A stretch of 7,622 nucleotides of DNA from contig CP070819.1 of the NCBI GenBank assembly GCA_020344295.1, positions 1,527,063-1,534,684 on the forward strand, written 5' to 3'. Under the pieces are notes generated by a model. The model ran no database searches. It was not told the DNA's origin and saw only the letters and a program-made list of their open reading frames with translations. The DNA comes from Dehalococcoidia bacterium. Its GTDB lineage: Bacteria; Chloroflexota; Dehalococcoidia; SZUA-161. A program made the translations under genes and the position numbers. Shown piece after piece: positions 1 to 7,217 of this stretch; positions within the stretch are counted from its first letter, which is position 1, and each line of letters opens with the position of its first letter.

Positions 1-57
1 ATTGCAAACGGTCATAGAGATTATAAACATATTAGGAGAAATATGAAAGCATCGCTA

Positions 58-1305
58 TCACTCAAGGCTTTGACCATTCAAAAGCGTAAGCAGGTCATCA
101 TAGCTGGTTATCTGTGAAGCAGTTCTAATGAAATCCCCGGGCGATGCACTTTGCTCACGCAGTTCCTTGACATGGCCACCGATAGGATTTACTGAACTTG
201 GCATGTCAGAGTACGTGCCGTAGAAGGCGAAGTAGGCCTGGTTAAGCTTCCTGATATAGTATCCGTTGTCTTCCAGAAACTGCCGCCTCTCTCTCATATA
301 ATCCTCGGCTTTATCGATCTTTCCCTGTGCCAGGAATTCGTCAACAGTGAGCCTGGTCTCTCTCATTTCTTTATTGAAATCAAAGGCAGGAGCTGATGTA
401 TCCTCCGTTTGCTGACACCCTTCAATGGCTTCTTCAGCATAATATCGCTGGTAAGTTAGAGAGCCGATATCTCTGCCGGCTACGTTGGCCACAGTCTCAT
501 TTATAGTTGTCATATCGTAGTTCTTCCAATACTTCTGCCCTAGGGGGCGGAAGAACAGGTAGTGATGGACCCATTCGTGCGCTATCTTGGAAAGAAGGTA
601 TTCAACTGAAGAACTGCTGGGTACTGTACTCGGGTAGGTGGCAACCGCTCCTACCTGCTCAACCAGGGCTGAATATCCCGTATCCTCTACCTTTGTCTCG
701 ACATCTATCTTCTCCTCCAGCGTCATATCTGGTCTCAGGAGCGTGGTGTCAATAGAATCGATATGATCTCGGGGAGAGACAATAAGTACATTGAGCCTGT
801 TATCGAAAGCGAAATCCACCGGGGGGAAGAGAAGTTCGACAACCCCTCCCAGCTGCAGTGTTGACGACAGCCCTTCATCCGCCAGGATACCGCTGATCTG
901 GCACTCGATTATCTCCTCCACTTGCCTCTCCAGACTGTTTCTTTCCGCAATTAAACTTTCGATTTTACTCTCCCTATGGGCTATTTCCGTGGACGATATA
1001 TTTCCATTGACCTTAGCTCTGTCAAGGTCTGTTATCAGTTTTTTAATTTCCTGATCCAGAGAAAGGAAGTCCTCGACAAGCTCTATTTTTTCCTCATCCG
1101 AAAGCTCATCTTTACTAAATACCTGTTCTATCCTGTAAATCCATTTATCTAACAGGTTCTCGAATTCCCACCGTACGATGTCGAACCTGTAGGGACGTGT
1201 GATGCCTCCCCATTCACCGCCCGTATTGAACGAGCCGCTGACAATGGTGGCCGAAATTACGATCATCGCAGCCATTGCCAGCACTACTAACGACTTCCAG
1301 AGCAT
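58..1305 (-). CDS. Membrane-anchored or exported zincin-like metallopeptidase, unnamed family
   Basis: A 415-residue protein that I cannot assign to a named family. Residues 3-22 form a hydrophobic stretch after one Lys, fitting a signal peptide or N-terminal anchor, so the rest probably lies outside the cytoplasm. Residues about 65-135 are rich in Glu, Lys and Leu and read as a helical, likely coiled-coil segment. HEWVH at 243-247 matches the HExxH zinc motif, and NETVAN at 269-274 places Glu270 where gluzincins carry their third zinc ligand (NE pair, about 22 residues after the second His). Protease activity is therefore inferred from motifs only; a degenerate zincin is possible. The start is ATG, with a weak AAGG 7 bases upstream. 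The gene is divergent from the EF-G paralogue. No hairpin terminator is seen in the 57 bases after its stop. Confidence 0.75.
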   Translation of the reverse strand: MLWKSLVVLAMAAMIVISATIVSGSFNTGGEWGGITRPYRFDIVRWEFENLLDKWIYRIEQVFSKDELSDEEKIELVEDFLSLDQEIKKLITDLDRAKVNGNISSTEIAHRESKIESLIAERNSLERQVEEIIECQISGILADEGLSSTLQLGGVVELLFPPVDFAFDNRLNVLIVSPRDHIDSIDTTLLRPDMTLEEKIDVETKVEDTGYSALVEQVGAVATYPSTVPSSSSVEYLLSKIAHEWVHHYLFFRPLGQKYWKNYDMTTINETVANVAGRDIGSLTYQRYYAEEAIEGCQQTEDTSAPAFDFNKEMRETRLTVDEFLAQGKIDKAEDYMRERRQFLEDNGYYIRKLNQAYFAFYGTYSDMPSSVNPIGGHVKELREQSASPGDFIRTASQITSYDDLLTLLNGQSLE

Positions 1306-1358
1306 CTTACGACCTTATCCATTGATGTTCAGTTTTATTCAACTAGAGTACAATACCG

Positions 1359-1387
1359 AGAATATCACACGATTGCGTCCATCTCAA
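1359..1387 (-). promoter_or_regulatory. Sigma70-like promoter for the metallopeptidase gene
   Basis: On the minus strand TTGAGA (1387-1382, 5 of 6 to consensus) is followed after exactly 17 bases by TATTCT (1364-1359, 4 of 6). A transcript would start near 1352 and have a leader of about 47 bases before the ATG. The call rests on sequence match and spacing alone. Confidence 0.45.
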
Positions 1388-1414
1388 TGGCCGCTTCAAG
1401 AGTATGTATTCATG

Positions 1415-1443
1415 TTGCGCCCCAATATAAGTTGAAGTACAAT
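1415..1443 (+). promoter_or_regulatory. Sigma70-like promoter for the EF-G paralogue
   Basis: TACAAT (1438-1443, 5 of 6 to the -10 consensus) lies 17 bases after TTGCGC (1415-1420, only 3 of 6 to the -35 consensus). Transcription would start near 1450, leaving about 22 bases before the ATG at 1472, enough for the GGGGAAG ribosome-binding sequence. It points away from the minus-strand promoter in the same gap and does not overlap it. Confidence 0.45.
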
Positions 1444-1471
1444 AGGGTGAATACTCATCGGGGAAGTGGAT

Positions 1472-3517
1472 ATGGATAACTATCACAGCGACCAGATACG
1501 CAACGTTGTCTTGCTCTCTCACAGTGGTGCCGGTAAGACATCGATCAGCGAGGCTATGTTATTTCAGGCCAAAGCAATCAACCGCCTGGGGAAGGTGGAC
1601 GACGGGAGCACCACCTCGGACTACGATCCCGAGGAGGTGAAACGCAAGATAAGCCTGAATACCTCGGTACTCCCCTTTGAGTGGAACAAGAATAAGATAA
1701 ATATTCTGGATACACCGGGCTATGCTGACTTCGTCGGTGACTTAAAGGCAGCGATGCGGGTTGCCGAAGGTGCGGTTATCGTTGTTTGCGCCGCTTCCGG
1801 TGTTGAGGTAGGGACTGAGCTGGTATGGAAATACGCAGAGGAGGCCAATCTCCCGCGCATACTATTCATTAATAAGATCGATCGTGAGAACGCAGATTTC
1901 TTCAAGACCATGGATCAGATCGAAGCTATGCTGGGACGTAAGTGTGTACCTGTTCAGCTACCTATAGGTGCTGAGAGTGAATTTCAGGGGGTCGTCGATC
2001 TGATAGCAGTAACCGATGATGCACCGCCGGAGATGGCAGATAGGGTATCCGGATTTCGGGAAAAAGTGGTAGAAGCGGCTGCCGAGGGCGAGGACGATCT
2101 CATCGCAAAATATCTCGAAGGGGAAGAACTCACAGATGAGGAGCTGCGTCGCGGTTTGCGGGCGGGGACAATCGAGGGCAAGGTCGTTCCGGTTATGGTT
2201 GGCTCTGCACTGCAGAATAAGGGTGTTAGCGAGCTGCTGGATGCTATCTGCAGTTATTTGCCGTCACCGAAGGATGCCGGTGAGATTCAAGCGCGGAATC
2301 CACAAACCAATCAGGAAGAGTCTCTGCAGCCTGACGAGTCAGCCCCTCTCTCGGTTCTTGTGTTTAAAACGACTGCGGACCCGTATGTAGGGAAGCTCAC
2401 CTATATGCGTGTCTTCAGCGGCATTTTAACGAGTGATTCCAGCGTATGGAATTCCAGTAAGGGAAGTGCAGAGCGCATCGGTCAGCTATACAGGATACGG
2501 GGCAAGAATCAGGAAGGCGTACCTAAGATAGTGGCCGGAGATATCGGTGCGGTAGCCAAATTATCGGATACCGGCACAATCGAGACGCTGTGTACCAAAG
2601 AGCACCCGGTAGTGCTTGAGACAATTGATACTCCCTCTCCTACCTTAAGTGTAGCTGTATATCCCAAGACAAAAGCTGACATGGACAAGATGGGGGGCGC
2701 GTTAACCAAGTTAGCCGACGAGGACGCGACAATCACGGTACATAAAGATGCCATCACGGCTGAAACTATCCTCTCGGGTATGGGCGAGGCTCACCTTGAT
2801 GTTGCGGTGGAGAAGATAAAGCGCAAGTTCGGTGTTGACGTCAGAATCAACACGCCAAAGATACCTTATAAAGAAACAATAACGGCATCAGTTAAAGCGG
2901 AGTACAAACACAAGAAACAGACCGGCGGACATGGTCAATACGGGCACGTAATGCTAGAGCTAGAACCGTTATCATCAGGGACAGGTACTGAGTTTGCTCA
3001 AAAGGTGGTTGGGGGGTCAGTTCCTAAGAACTATATACCTGCGGTCGAAAAGGGCGTAAACGAGGCGTTGAACGAAGGTGTGCTGGCCGGATATCCGGTG
3101 ACCGACATCAAGGTGACACTGTATGACGGCAGCTTCCACTCCGTTGATTCTTCCGATATGTCATTCAAGATAGCTTCCTCACATGCTGTGAAGGATGGGG
3201 TGAATAAGGCTCAGCCAGTGCTGCTCGAGCCTATAATGAACGTGCAGATAACCATTCCCGACAGCTTCACCGGCGATGTCATGGGCGATCTCAACGGAAA
3301 GAGAGCAAGGGTGCAGGGTATGACTCCGGGCGACGGGATCAACGTCATAGACGCCCAGGTCCCACAGGCCGAGATGCTACGATATGCCATCGACCTGAGA
3401 TCGATTACGCAGGGTCGCGGCAGCTATACGATGAAGTTCAGCCACTATGAAGAGGTACCGCAGCATATAACCCAGAAGGTGATCGAGGAATCCAAGAGGG
3501 AGCCTGAGAAAGCCTGA
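1472..3517 (+). CDS. Elongation factor G paralogue (EF-G-2 / FusA2 type)
   Basis: A translational GTPase of 681 residues with the full five-domain EF-G layout. G-domain motifs are P-loop SHSGAGKT (16-23), G3 DTPGYADF (80-87), G4 NKID (134-137) and G5 SAL (245-247). Domain II follows at about 290-375, domain III to about 460, domain IV with GGHGQYGHV, and a domain V with the usual GDLNGKRARVQGM segment. Two features separate it from canonical EF-G: Tyr replaces the catalytic His of DTPGH, and the switch I RGITI motif is replaced by a KISLNTS sequence. Both recall the EF-G-2 group of Thermus and mycobacteria, whose role is not settled, so a canonical fusA is expected elsewhere. I start at ATG 1472, with GGGGAAG 5 bases upstream; the in-frame GTG at 1466 overlaps that site. 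It converges on tyrS. Confidence 0.93.
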   Translation: MDNYHSDQIRNVVLLSHSGAGKTSISEAMLFQAKAINRLGKVDDGSTTSDYDPEEVKRKISLNTSVLPFEWNKNKINILDTPGYADFVGDLKAAMRVAEGAVIVVCAASGVEVGTELVWKYAEEANLPRILFINKIDRENADFFKTMDQIEAMLGRKCVPVQLPIGAESEFQGVVDLIAVTDDAPPEMADRVSGFREKVVEAAAEGEDDLIAKYLEGEELTDEELRRGLRAGTIEGKVVPVMVGSALQNKGVSELLDAICSYLPSPKDAGEIQARNPQTNQEESLQPDESAPLSVLVFKTTADPYVGKLTYMRVFSGILTSDSSVWNSSKGSAERIGQLYRIRGKNQEGVPKIVAGDIGAVAKLSDTGTIETLCTKEHPVVLETIDTPSPTLSVAVYPKTKADMDKMGGALTKLADEDATITVHKDAITAETILSGMGEAHLDVAVEKIKRKFGVDVRINTPKIPYKETITASVKAEYKHKKQTGGHGQYGHVMLELEPLSSGTGTEFAQKVVGGSVPKNYIPAVEKGVNEALNEGVLAGYPVTDIKVTLYDGSFHSVDSSDMSFKIASSHAVKDGVNKAQPVLLEPIMNVQITIPDSFTGDVMGDLNGKRARVQGMTPGDGINVIDAQVPQAEMLRYAIDLRSITQGRGSYTMKFSHYEEVPQHITQKVIEESKREPEKA

Positions 3518-3536
3518 GGATATAATAGTATTACTA

Positions 3537-4868
3537 CTACGCTTCTTTGTCTACTATCTTTATCCAGCGGCGTTTGCCTACTTTAATTGCATCACCCACT
3601 CTTATTAGAGGTCTATCGTCATCCACAATGATCTTACTTCCATCTTGGTGAACCACCTCAATTCCACGTTGGTCTATCAATCGCTTAGCCTCACTCTTGC
3701 TGCTGACCAAGCCAAGTTCATATAATACAAGCCTTAAAGAAATAGTAAACAATCCTTTCGCAGTACCCGTCATTTCCCCAAACAGGCCCTCTTCAAATTC
3801 ATCATTATCTAGCTCATCACCTTTTTCCAGTTTTTTAGATACTTTATTTTGTTGCTTTATAGACAGTCCTTTAAGATCTTGTATTGAAATCTCCCGTATT
3901 TCCTCTGGAATTTCCTTCTTCTGAACAACACTCTCGAAGTAGGACTCAGCTTCACGGGCATCATCACCGCTGTGGAATTGCCCCACTATCTCCCGGGCAA
4001 GGCGTTTCTTCAATTCCATGGGATTAACAGACCCGTCTGATAGCTGCTGCCTGAACTCAGACAGTTCTTCGTCGGGGACATCTGTAATCAGCTCGAAATA
4101 GTCCATCATCAGGCTGTCGGGTATGGACATCACTTTACCGTACATATCGTTGGGCGCGTCTTCAATCGCAATATAGTTATCCAGGCTCTTGCTCATCTTC
4201 TGCTGGCCATCTGTTCCAACGAGCAGGGGCATTAGAAAAACATGCTGTGGATTCTGCCCCACCATCTGCTGCAGATCCCTCCCCATCAGACAGTTGAATT
4301 TCTGGTCAATGCCGCCGAACTCGACATCGGCCTCCATTACCACCGAATCATAGGCCTGAAGTAGCGGGTAGAGCAGCTCTGTTACTGCGATTGGTTTGTT
4401 AGAAGAGTGCCTCTTGTTGAAATCATCACGGGCCAGCAGTTGGGCAACTGTGAATTTGCTGGTGAGGCTAATAACATCCGCCAGGCTGAACTTACCGAAC
4501 CACTCACTCTGCCAGAGGAGCTCCGTCTTCTCCCTGTCCACTACCCTGAAGAACTGCTGCATGTATGTCTCTGCATTGGTACGCACCTCATCGGCTGTTA
4601 GCATAGGCCGTGTTTGTGACGTACCGCTTGGATCGCCGATCTGAGCCGTCCAGTCGCCTACGATGAGCACTACCTGGTGACCTAACTCCTGGAACTGGCG
4701 CAATTTCCTCATCCCCACCACATGACCGAGGTGAATATCAGGACGGCTGGGATCGAATCCCATCTTGAGCCGGAGGCTTTTGCCAGACTCAAGAAGGCGC
4801 AATAACTCCTCCTCAACTATTATTTCGGAGACACCGCGTCTTAAGACATACTCAATGCTCTTTGTCAT
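3537..4868 (-). CDS. tyrS: Tyrosyl-tRNA synthetase (TyrZ-like, KMSKS form)
   Basis: A cytoplasmic class I synthetase that charges tRNA-Tyr with tyrosine using ATP. The 443 residues show HLGH (46-49) as the HIGH signature, GDPSGTSQTRP (78-88), the tyrosine-pocket pattern Y167/Q171/D174, GGIDQ (185-189) and KMSKS (224-228). An S4-type RNA-binding domain lies at about 378-440 (LVSSKSEAKRLIDQRGIEV). KMSKS rather than KFGKS points to the TyrZ branch. Residues about 330-375 form a charged Lys/Glu/Asp-rich linker that looks some 30 residues longer than usual, and the encoding DNA is visibly richer in A+T. The ATG lies 5 bases after the ribF stop and has no clear Shine-Dalgarno sequence, suggesting translational coupling. 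The gene ends in three consecutive in-frame stops (TAG TAG TAA). Confidence 0.96.
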   Translation of the reverse strand: MTKSIEYVLRRGVSEIIVEEELLRLLESGKSLRLKMGFDPSRPDIHLGHVVGMRKLRQFQELGHQVVLIVGDWTAQIGDPSGTSQTRPMLTADEVRTNAETYMQQFFRVVDREKTELLWQSEWFGKFSLADVISLTSKFTVAQLLARDDFNKRHSSNKPIAVTELLYPLLQAYDSVVMEADVEFGGIDQKFNCLMGRDLQQMVGQNPQHVFLMPLLVGTDGQQKMSKSLDNYIAIEDAPNDMYGKVMSIPDSLMMDYFELITDVPDEELSEFRQQLSDGSVNPMELKKRLAREIVGQFHSGDDAREAESYFESVVQKKEIPEEIREISIQDLKGLSIKQQNKVSKKLEKGDELDNDEFEEGLFGEMTGTAKGLFTISLRLVLYELGLVSSKSEAKRLIDQRGIEVVHQDGSKIIVDDDRPLIRVGDAIKVGKRRWIKIVDKEA

Positions 4869-4873
4869 GACAT

Positions 4874-5800
4874 TTAACCGGTAGAAGCCTGGTTTAAAAT
4901 CGATTTTGCCTGTTCCACGTCTCTTGCGATCTGCTCCGACAGATCTTGAGGGCTGGTGAACTTGACCTCGCCTCGAAGGTAATCGGCTAGTTCGATAGAC
5001 AGTTCACTACCGTAAATGTCACCGTCGAAGTCCATCAGAAATACCTCTATAGTCCGTTCACCCCCGTCAAATGTTGGCCTTACCCCTATGTTTGTTACTG
5101 ATTTGTAACTTCTATCACCCAGAAAAGCCAATGTGGCATAGACCCCATCACTGGGTAGCGCCTGATCGGGATCAACCTTGATATTTGCGGTGGGGTAACC
5201 GAGAGCATGGCCTCGTTCTGTTCCTCCGACAACATGCCCGCTCAATCTGAAATGGCGCCCCAGCAGCTTGGAGGCAGTCCGCATATCGCCCTGAGATAGA
5301 GCCCCACGGATCGCTGTGCTGCTGACGATAGAACCGTCCAGTGTCATAGGTTCAACTACCTCAACGGTGAATCCCAGTTCATGCCCCAAGGCTGTCAGAC
5401 TAGCCGCATTGCCTTCTCTGCCACGGCCCATAGCGAAGTCAGGGCCGATGACGAGACCCCGCATCAGCAGATGCATCTGGAGAAGAGTAACGAATTCTCT
5501 CGCAGTAAGTGCTGCAAATTCCTTATTAAATGTTAGGGGGATGACCAGATCAACGCCGAGAGACTTGAGCAGAGTAGTTCTTTGCTCGAGCGTCGTCAGA
5601 CGGGCAAGCATGGTTTTCGGGGACAACACCGCTTTCGGGTGATAGACGAATGTCACGACACCACTGAGCAGGTTTCTCTGGGCTGCTTTACTTGTCAGCC
5701 TCTCAATGAGCTGCCTGTGCCCAAGATGGACGCCGTCGAAGACTCCCACTGTGAGCAGAGTTCCACGTTCCGGTTTATAGTTCTCTAACTCTGAGACCAC
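4874..5800 (-). CDS. ribF: Bifunctional riboflavin kinase / FAD synthetase
   Basis: Phosphorylates riboflavin to FMN and adenylylates FMN to FAD in the cytoplasm. Numbering from the chosen start (308 residues), the N-terminal FAD synthetase domain has GVFDGVHLGH (19-28), GPDFAMGRGREGN (119-131) and VSSTAIR (159-165). The C-terminal flavokinase domain has GHALGYPTANI (197-207, with the PTAN motif), GVYA (219-222), NIGVRPTFDG (237-246) and FDGDIYG. Length and domain order are normal for RibF. The frame is open to a TTG at 5851, but a strong promoter's -10 box lies at 5840-5845, so a transcript from it would begin near 5833, after that TTG. The GTG at 5800 is therefore preferred; it also puts the family-typical 18 residues before the first motif. 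Its ribosome-binding site is weak (AGAAG). It is followed by tyrS after 5 bases, probably cotranscribed. Confidence 0.95.
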   Translation of the reverse strand: MVSELENYKPERGTLLTVGVFDGVHLGHRQLIERLTSKAAQRNLLSGVVTFVYHPKAVLSPKTMLARLTTLEQRTTLLKSLGVDLVIPLTFNKEFAALTAREFVTLLQMHLLMRGLVIGPDFAMGRGREGNAASLTALGHELGFTVEVVEPMTLDGSIVSSTAIRGALSQGDMRTASKLLGRHFRLSGHVVGGTERGHALGYPTANIKVDPDQALPSDGVYATLAFLGDRSYKSVTNIGVRPTFDGGERTIEVFLMDFDGDIYGSELSIELADYLRGEVKFTSPQDLSEQIARDVEQAKSILNQASTG

Positions 5801-5839
5801 ACTTAAATCACTTCTAGCTGTGAGACCTAGACAAGGCCT

Positions 5840-5868
5840 ATTGTAGGGCAACCCCTAGCTAACGTCAA
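5840..5868 (-). promoter_or_regulatory. Strong sigma70-like promoter of ribF-tyrS
   Basis: On the minus strand TTGACG (5868-5863, 5 of 6) is separated by exactly 17 bases from TACAAT (5845-5840, 5 of 6). The predicted start is near 5833, with a leader of about 33 bases to the GTG at 5800. No FMN riboswitch could fit in so short a leader, and none is recognised. The position of this promoter is the main argument against translation from the TTG at 5851. Confidence 0.65.
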
Positions 5869-5931
5869 GGAATGTCAGAGTCAGCTTATTGTAGTAAGCG
5901 CCTAAGATTCGTCATTGGTTGAAGCTGTAGG

Positions 5932-5960
5932 TTGACACTCTTTGCCACGATTGATATACT
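5932..5960 (+). promoter_or_regulatory. Near-consensus sigma70 promoter of the BcrC/BcrB-like operon
   Basis: TTGACA (5932-5937, perfect -35) is followed after 17 bases by TATACT (5955-5960, 5 of 6). This is the best promoter match in the window. Transcription would start near 5967, about 160 bases before the GTG of the first gene. It is divergent from the ribF promoter, with about 63 bases between the two -35 boxes. A strong core promoter with a palindrome on its start site fits control by repression. Confidence 0.65.
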
Positions 5961-5969
5961 TAAATATCA

Positions 5970-5982
5970 GGTAATCATTACC
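5970..5982. promoter_or_regulatory. Candidate operator palindrome at the operon start site
   Basis: GGTAATCATTACC is a perfect inverted repeat with 6-base arms and a single central base, beginning 9 bases after the -10 box. A second pair of arms, ATACTT (5956-5961) and AAGTAT (5992-5997), sits almost symmetrically around it, and AATATCA is directly repeated at 5963-5969 and 5986-5992. A one-base loop makes an RNA hairpin unlikely, so a dimeric repressor binding DNA is the better reading. The regulator is not in the window, and its family cannot be named from the site. Confidence 0.5.
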
Positions 5983-6044
5983 CAAAATATCAAGTATTTC
6001 TGACCAGCAAGGATGCTGTATTTTGTCAATTGAGAGCGGCCTAG

Positions 6045-6091
6045 TAGAGGCATGTCGACCCTTAAATAGTGAGGAATCGACAGGGCCTCTA
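6045..6091 (+). promoter_or_regulatory. Long stem-loop in the operon leader
   Basis: TAGAGGC (6045-6051) pairs with GCCTCTA (6085-6091), and TGTCGA (6053-6058) pairs with TCGACA (6077-6082). This gives 13 Watson-Crick pairs with a small internal bulge and an 18-base loop; CCT and AGG inside the loop can add three more. It ends 21 bases before the ribosome-binding site. No T run follows on either strand, so it is not a standard terminator. The CCTCT of its 3' arm (6086-6090) is complementary to GGAGG at 6113-6117, allowing one G-U pair. Confidence 0.5.
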
Positions 6092-6128
6092 TTTATGGTC
6101 ACTCAAATAAACGGAGGAGAAACCGATT

Positions 6129-7217
6129 GTGAGCGCGATTGATAAGTTTCGAGAGATATTGAACGGCCGTCATAATTATGCCAAGGCCTGGAAGGAGAGA
6201 ACCGGAGGCAAGGCTGTAGGTTGGCTTTGTTCCTACTCACCGGTCGAAATCATGCATGCCGCTGGCATGCTCCCGGTACGCGTCCTTGGGTCCCACGAGG
6301 TTCAGGATGTCACCGATCGGTACCTATTCCCCACCGTATGCCCTTTTTCACGTGATGCGCTGGCTCAGGGCTTGAAAGGGCGATACGACTATCTAGATGG
6401 ATTAACTATGGCCCGTACCTGCTCGCATGTTCAGGGGACTTTCGACAACTGGCGAAACTATGTTCCTACTCCCTTCATTTATTTTATATGGTTTCCGTGC
6501 CACCGGGCCAGTGCCAGAGCAACGGAATGCCTCGTAGGCGAATTGAAGGATTTCAAAGAAGCTATCGAGAAGTTCACCGGTAGAGAGATAACCGTGGCTG
6601 ATCTGGATCGATCAATAGACCTGTTCAACAAGAATCGCAGCCTGATGAGGCAGGTTTATGAGTTCAGGAAGAGTGAAAATCCCCCAATTACCGGCGCTGA
6701 ATGTATGGAGATGGTTGTAGCGAGTCAGCTAATGGATATCGAAGAGCATAATGAGCTGCTTGAGCAGTTGCTGGAGGAGCTGCCCAGCAGAGACTTGGAC
6801 CGGAAGACCGGTTTGAGGCTGATGATGGTTGGCAGCGAGATGGACGATATAGTCTTCGTCAGAATGATGGAAGAGTTGGGCTGCACAGTTGTCATCGATG
6901 AGCACTGTACTGGCAGCCGCTACTTCTGGGATGACGTTATCCCGCAGGATGACCGCCTTGCTGCAATCGCTAATCGGTATATCAATCGCTGGCCCTGTCC
7001 CGCAGTTTCCAGTGATTTCAGCGATAGGCTGGACCGTGTACTGCAGCATGCCAAGGATTGGGACGTACAGGGTGTTCTCGTCTACCAGCAGAAGTTCTGC
7101 GACCCCCATGAGTTCGATATACCATCGCTCCAGGAAATGTTTAAGGAGCACGATATACCGACTCTGATGCTGGAGTTCGATGTACTATCCCGTTCGGGCA
7201 GTTTCGTACACGTATAG
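6129..7217 (+). CDS. Small iron-sulfur subunit, benzoyl-CoA reductase / 2-hydroxyacyl-CoA dehydratase family (BcrC/BzdN-like), C-terminus frameshifted
   Basis: Members of this family use low-potential [4Fe-4S] clusters and ATP-driven electron transfer either to reduce the aromatic ring of benzoyl-CoA or to dehydrate 2-hydroxyacyl-CoA. The 362 residues carry the family opening G-x-x-C-S-Y-x-P-V-E-I with AAGMLPVR (31-51), and probable cluster ligands C71 (CPFSRD), C98 (TCSH) and C324 (FCDPHEFD). The GTG start has GGAGG at 6113-6117, 11 bases upstream. Order (small then large subunit, 41 bases apart after frame correction) matches bcrCB/bzdNO, favouring a reductase-like enzyme, but the substrate cannot be fixed from sequence. 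The reading frame leaves the family pattern after D351-V352 and stops after ten further residues, ending SFVHV. The expected GQFRTR ending is in the -1 frame, so a one-base loss near 7183 is likely. Confidence 0.88.
   Translation: MSAIDKFREILNGRHNYAKAWKERTGGKAVGWLCSYSPVEIMHAAGMLPVRVLGSHEVQDVTDRYLFPTVCPFSRDALAQGLKGRYDYLDGLTMARTCSHVQGTFDNWRNYVPTPFIYFIWFPCHRASARATECLVGELKDFKEAIEKFTGREITVADLDRSIDLFNKNRSLMRQVYEFRKSENPPITGAECMEMVVASQLMDIEEHNELLEQLLEELPSRDLDRKTGLRLMMVGSEMDDIVFVRMMEELGCTVVIDEHCTGSRYFWDDVIPQDDRLAAIANRYINRWPCPAVSSDFSDRLDRVLQHAKDWDVQGVLVYQQKFCDPHEFDIPSLQEMFKEHDIPTLMLEFDVLSRSGSFVHV

Larger units (their letters stand above)
5967..6128 (+). other. Long 5' leader of the BcrC/BcrB-like operon
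   Basis: About 160 bases are predicted between the transcription start and the GTG at 6129. In order the leader holds the operator palindrome, a small hairpin CAGCA-AGGA-TGCTG (6005-6018) followed by TATTTTG, the long stem-loop at 6045-6091, and a strong ribosome-binding site GGAGG at 6113-6117. The small hairpin has only 5 base pairs and a short T run, so it is at best a weak attenuator. No known riboswitch class is recognised. An opposite-strand frame of 66 codons (6102-5902) spans the leader and promoter and is not considered a gene. Confidence 0.4.

Noticed and set aside
43..117. Plus-strand 24-codon frame with AGGAGAA just upstream of its ATG
   Set aside because: Spacing between the ribosome-site match and the ATG is only about 4 bases, the peptide overlaps the antisense end of the metallopeptidase gene, and nothing else supports it.
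5801..5833. FMN riboswitch controlling ribF
   Set aside because: The predicted leader is only about 33 bases, far too short for an FMN aptamer, and no such conserved elements are seen.
6005..6025. Hairpin CAGCA-AGGA-TGCTG followed by TATTTTG as an intrinsic terminator
   Set aside because: The stem has only 5 pairs and the T run is short and interrupted, so termination would be weak; kept only as a note in the leader entry.
5902..6102. Minus-strand open frame of 66 codons starting at GTG
   Set aside because: It spans the near-consensus promoter, the operator palindrome and the leader hairpin of the divergent operon, lacks a good ribosome-binding site and matches no family I know.
6729..7151. 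Minus-strand open frame of 140 codons
   Set aside because: It lies wholly antisense to the BcrC-like gene, whose protein is clearly conserved in the plus frame; the antisense product shows no domain.
7182..7198. Programmed -1 ribosomal frameshift in the BcrC-like gene
   Set aside because: No X-XXY-YYZ slippery heptamer is present at the junction, and insertion of one base restores the family pattern exactly, so an indel is the simpler reading.
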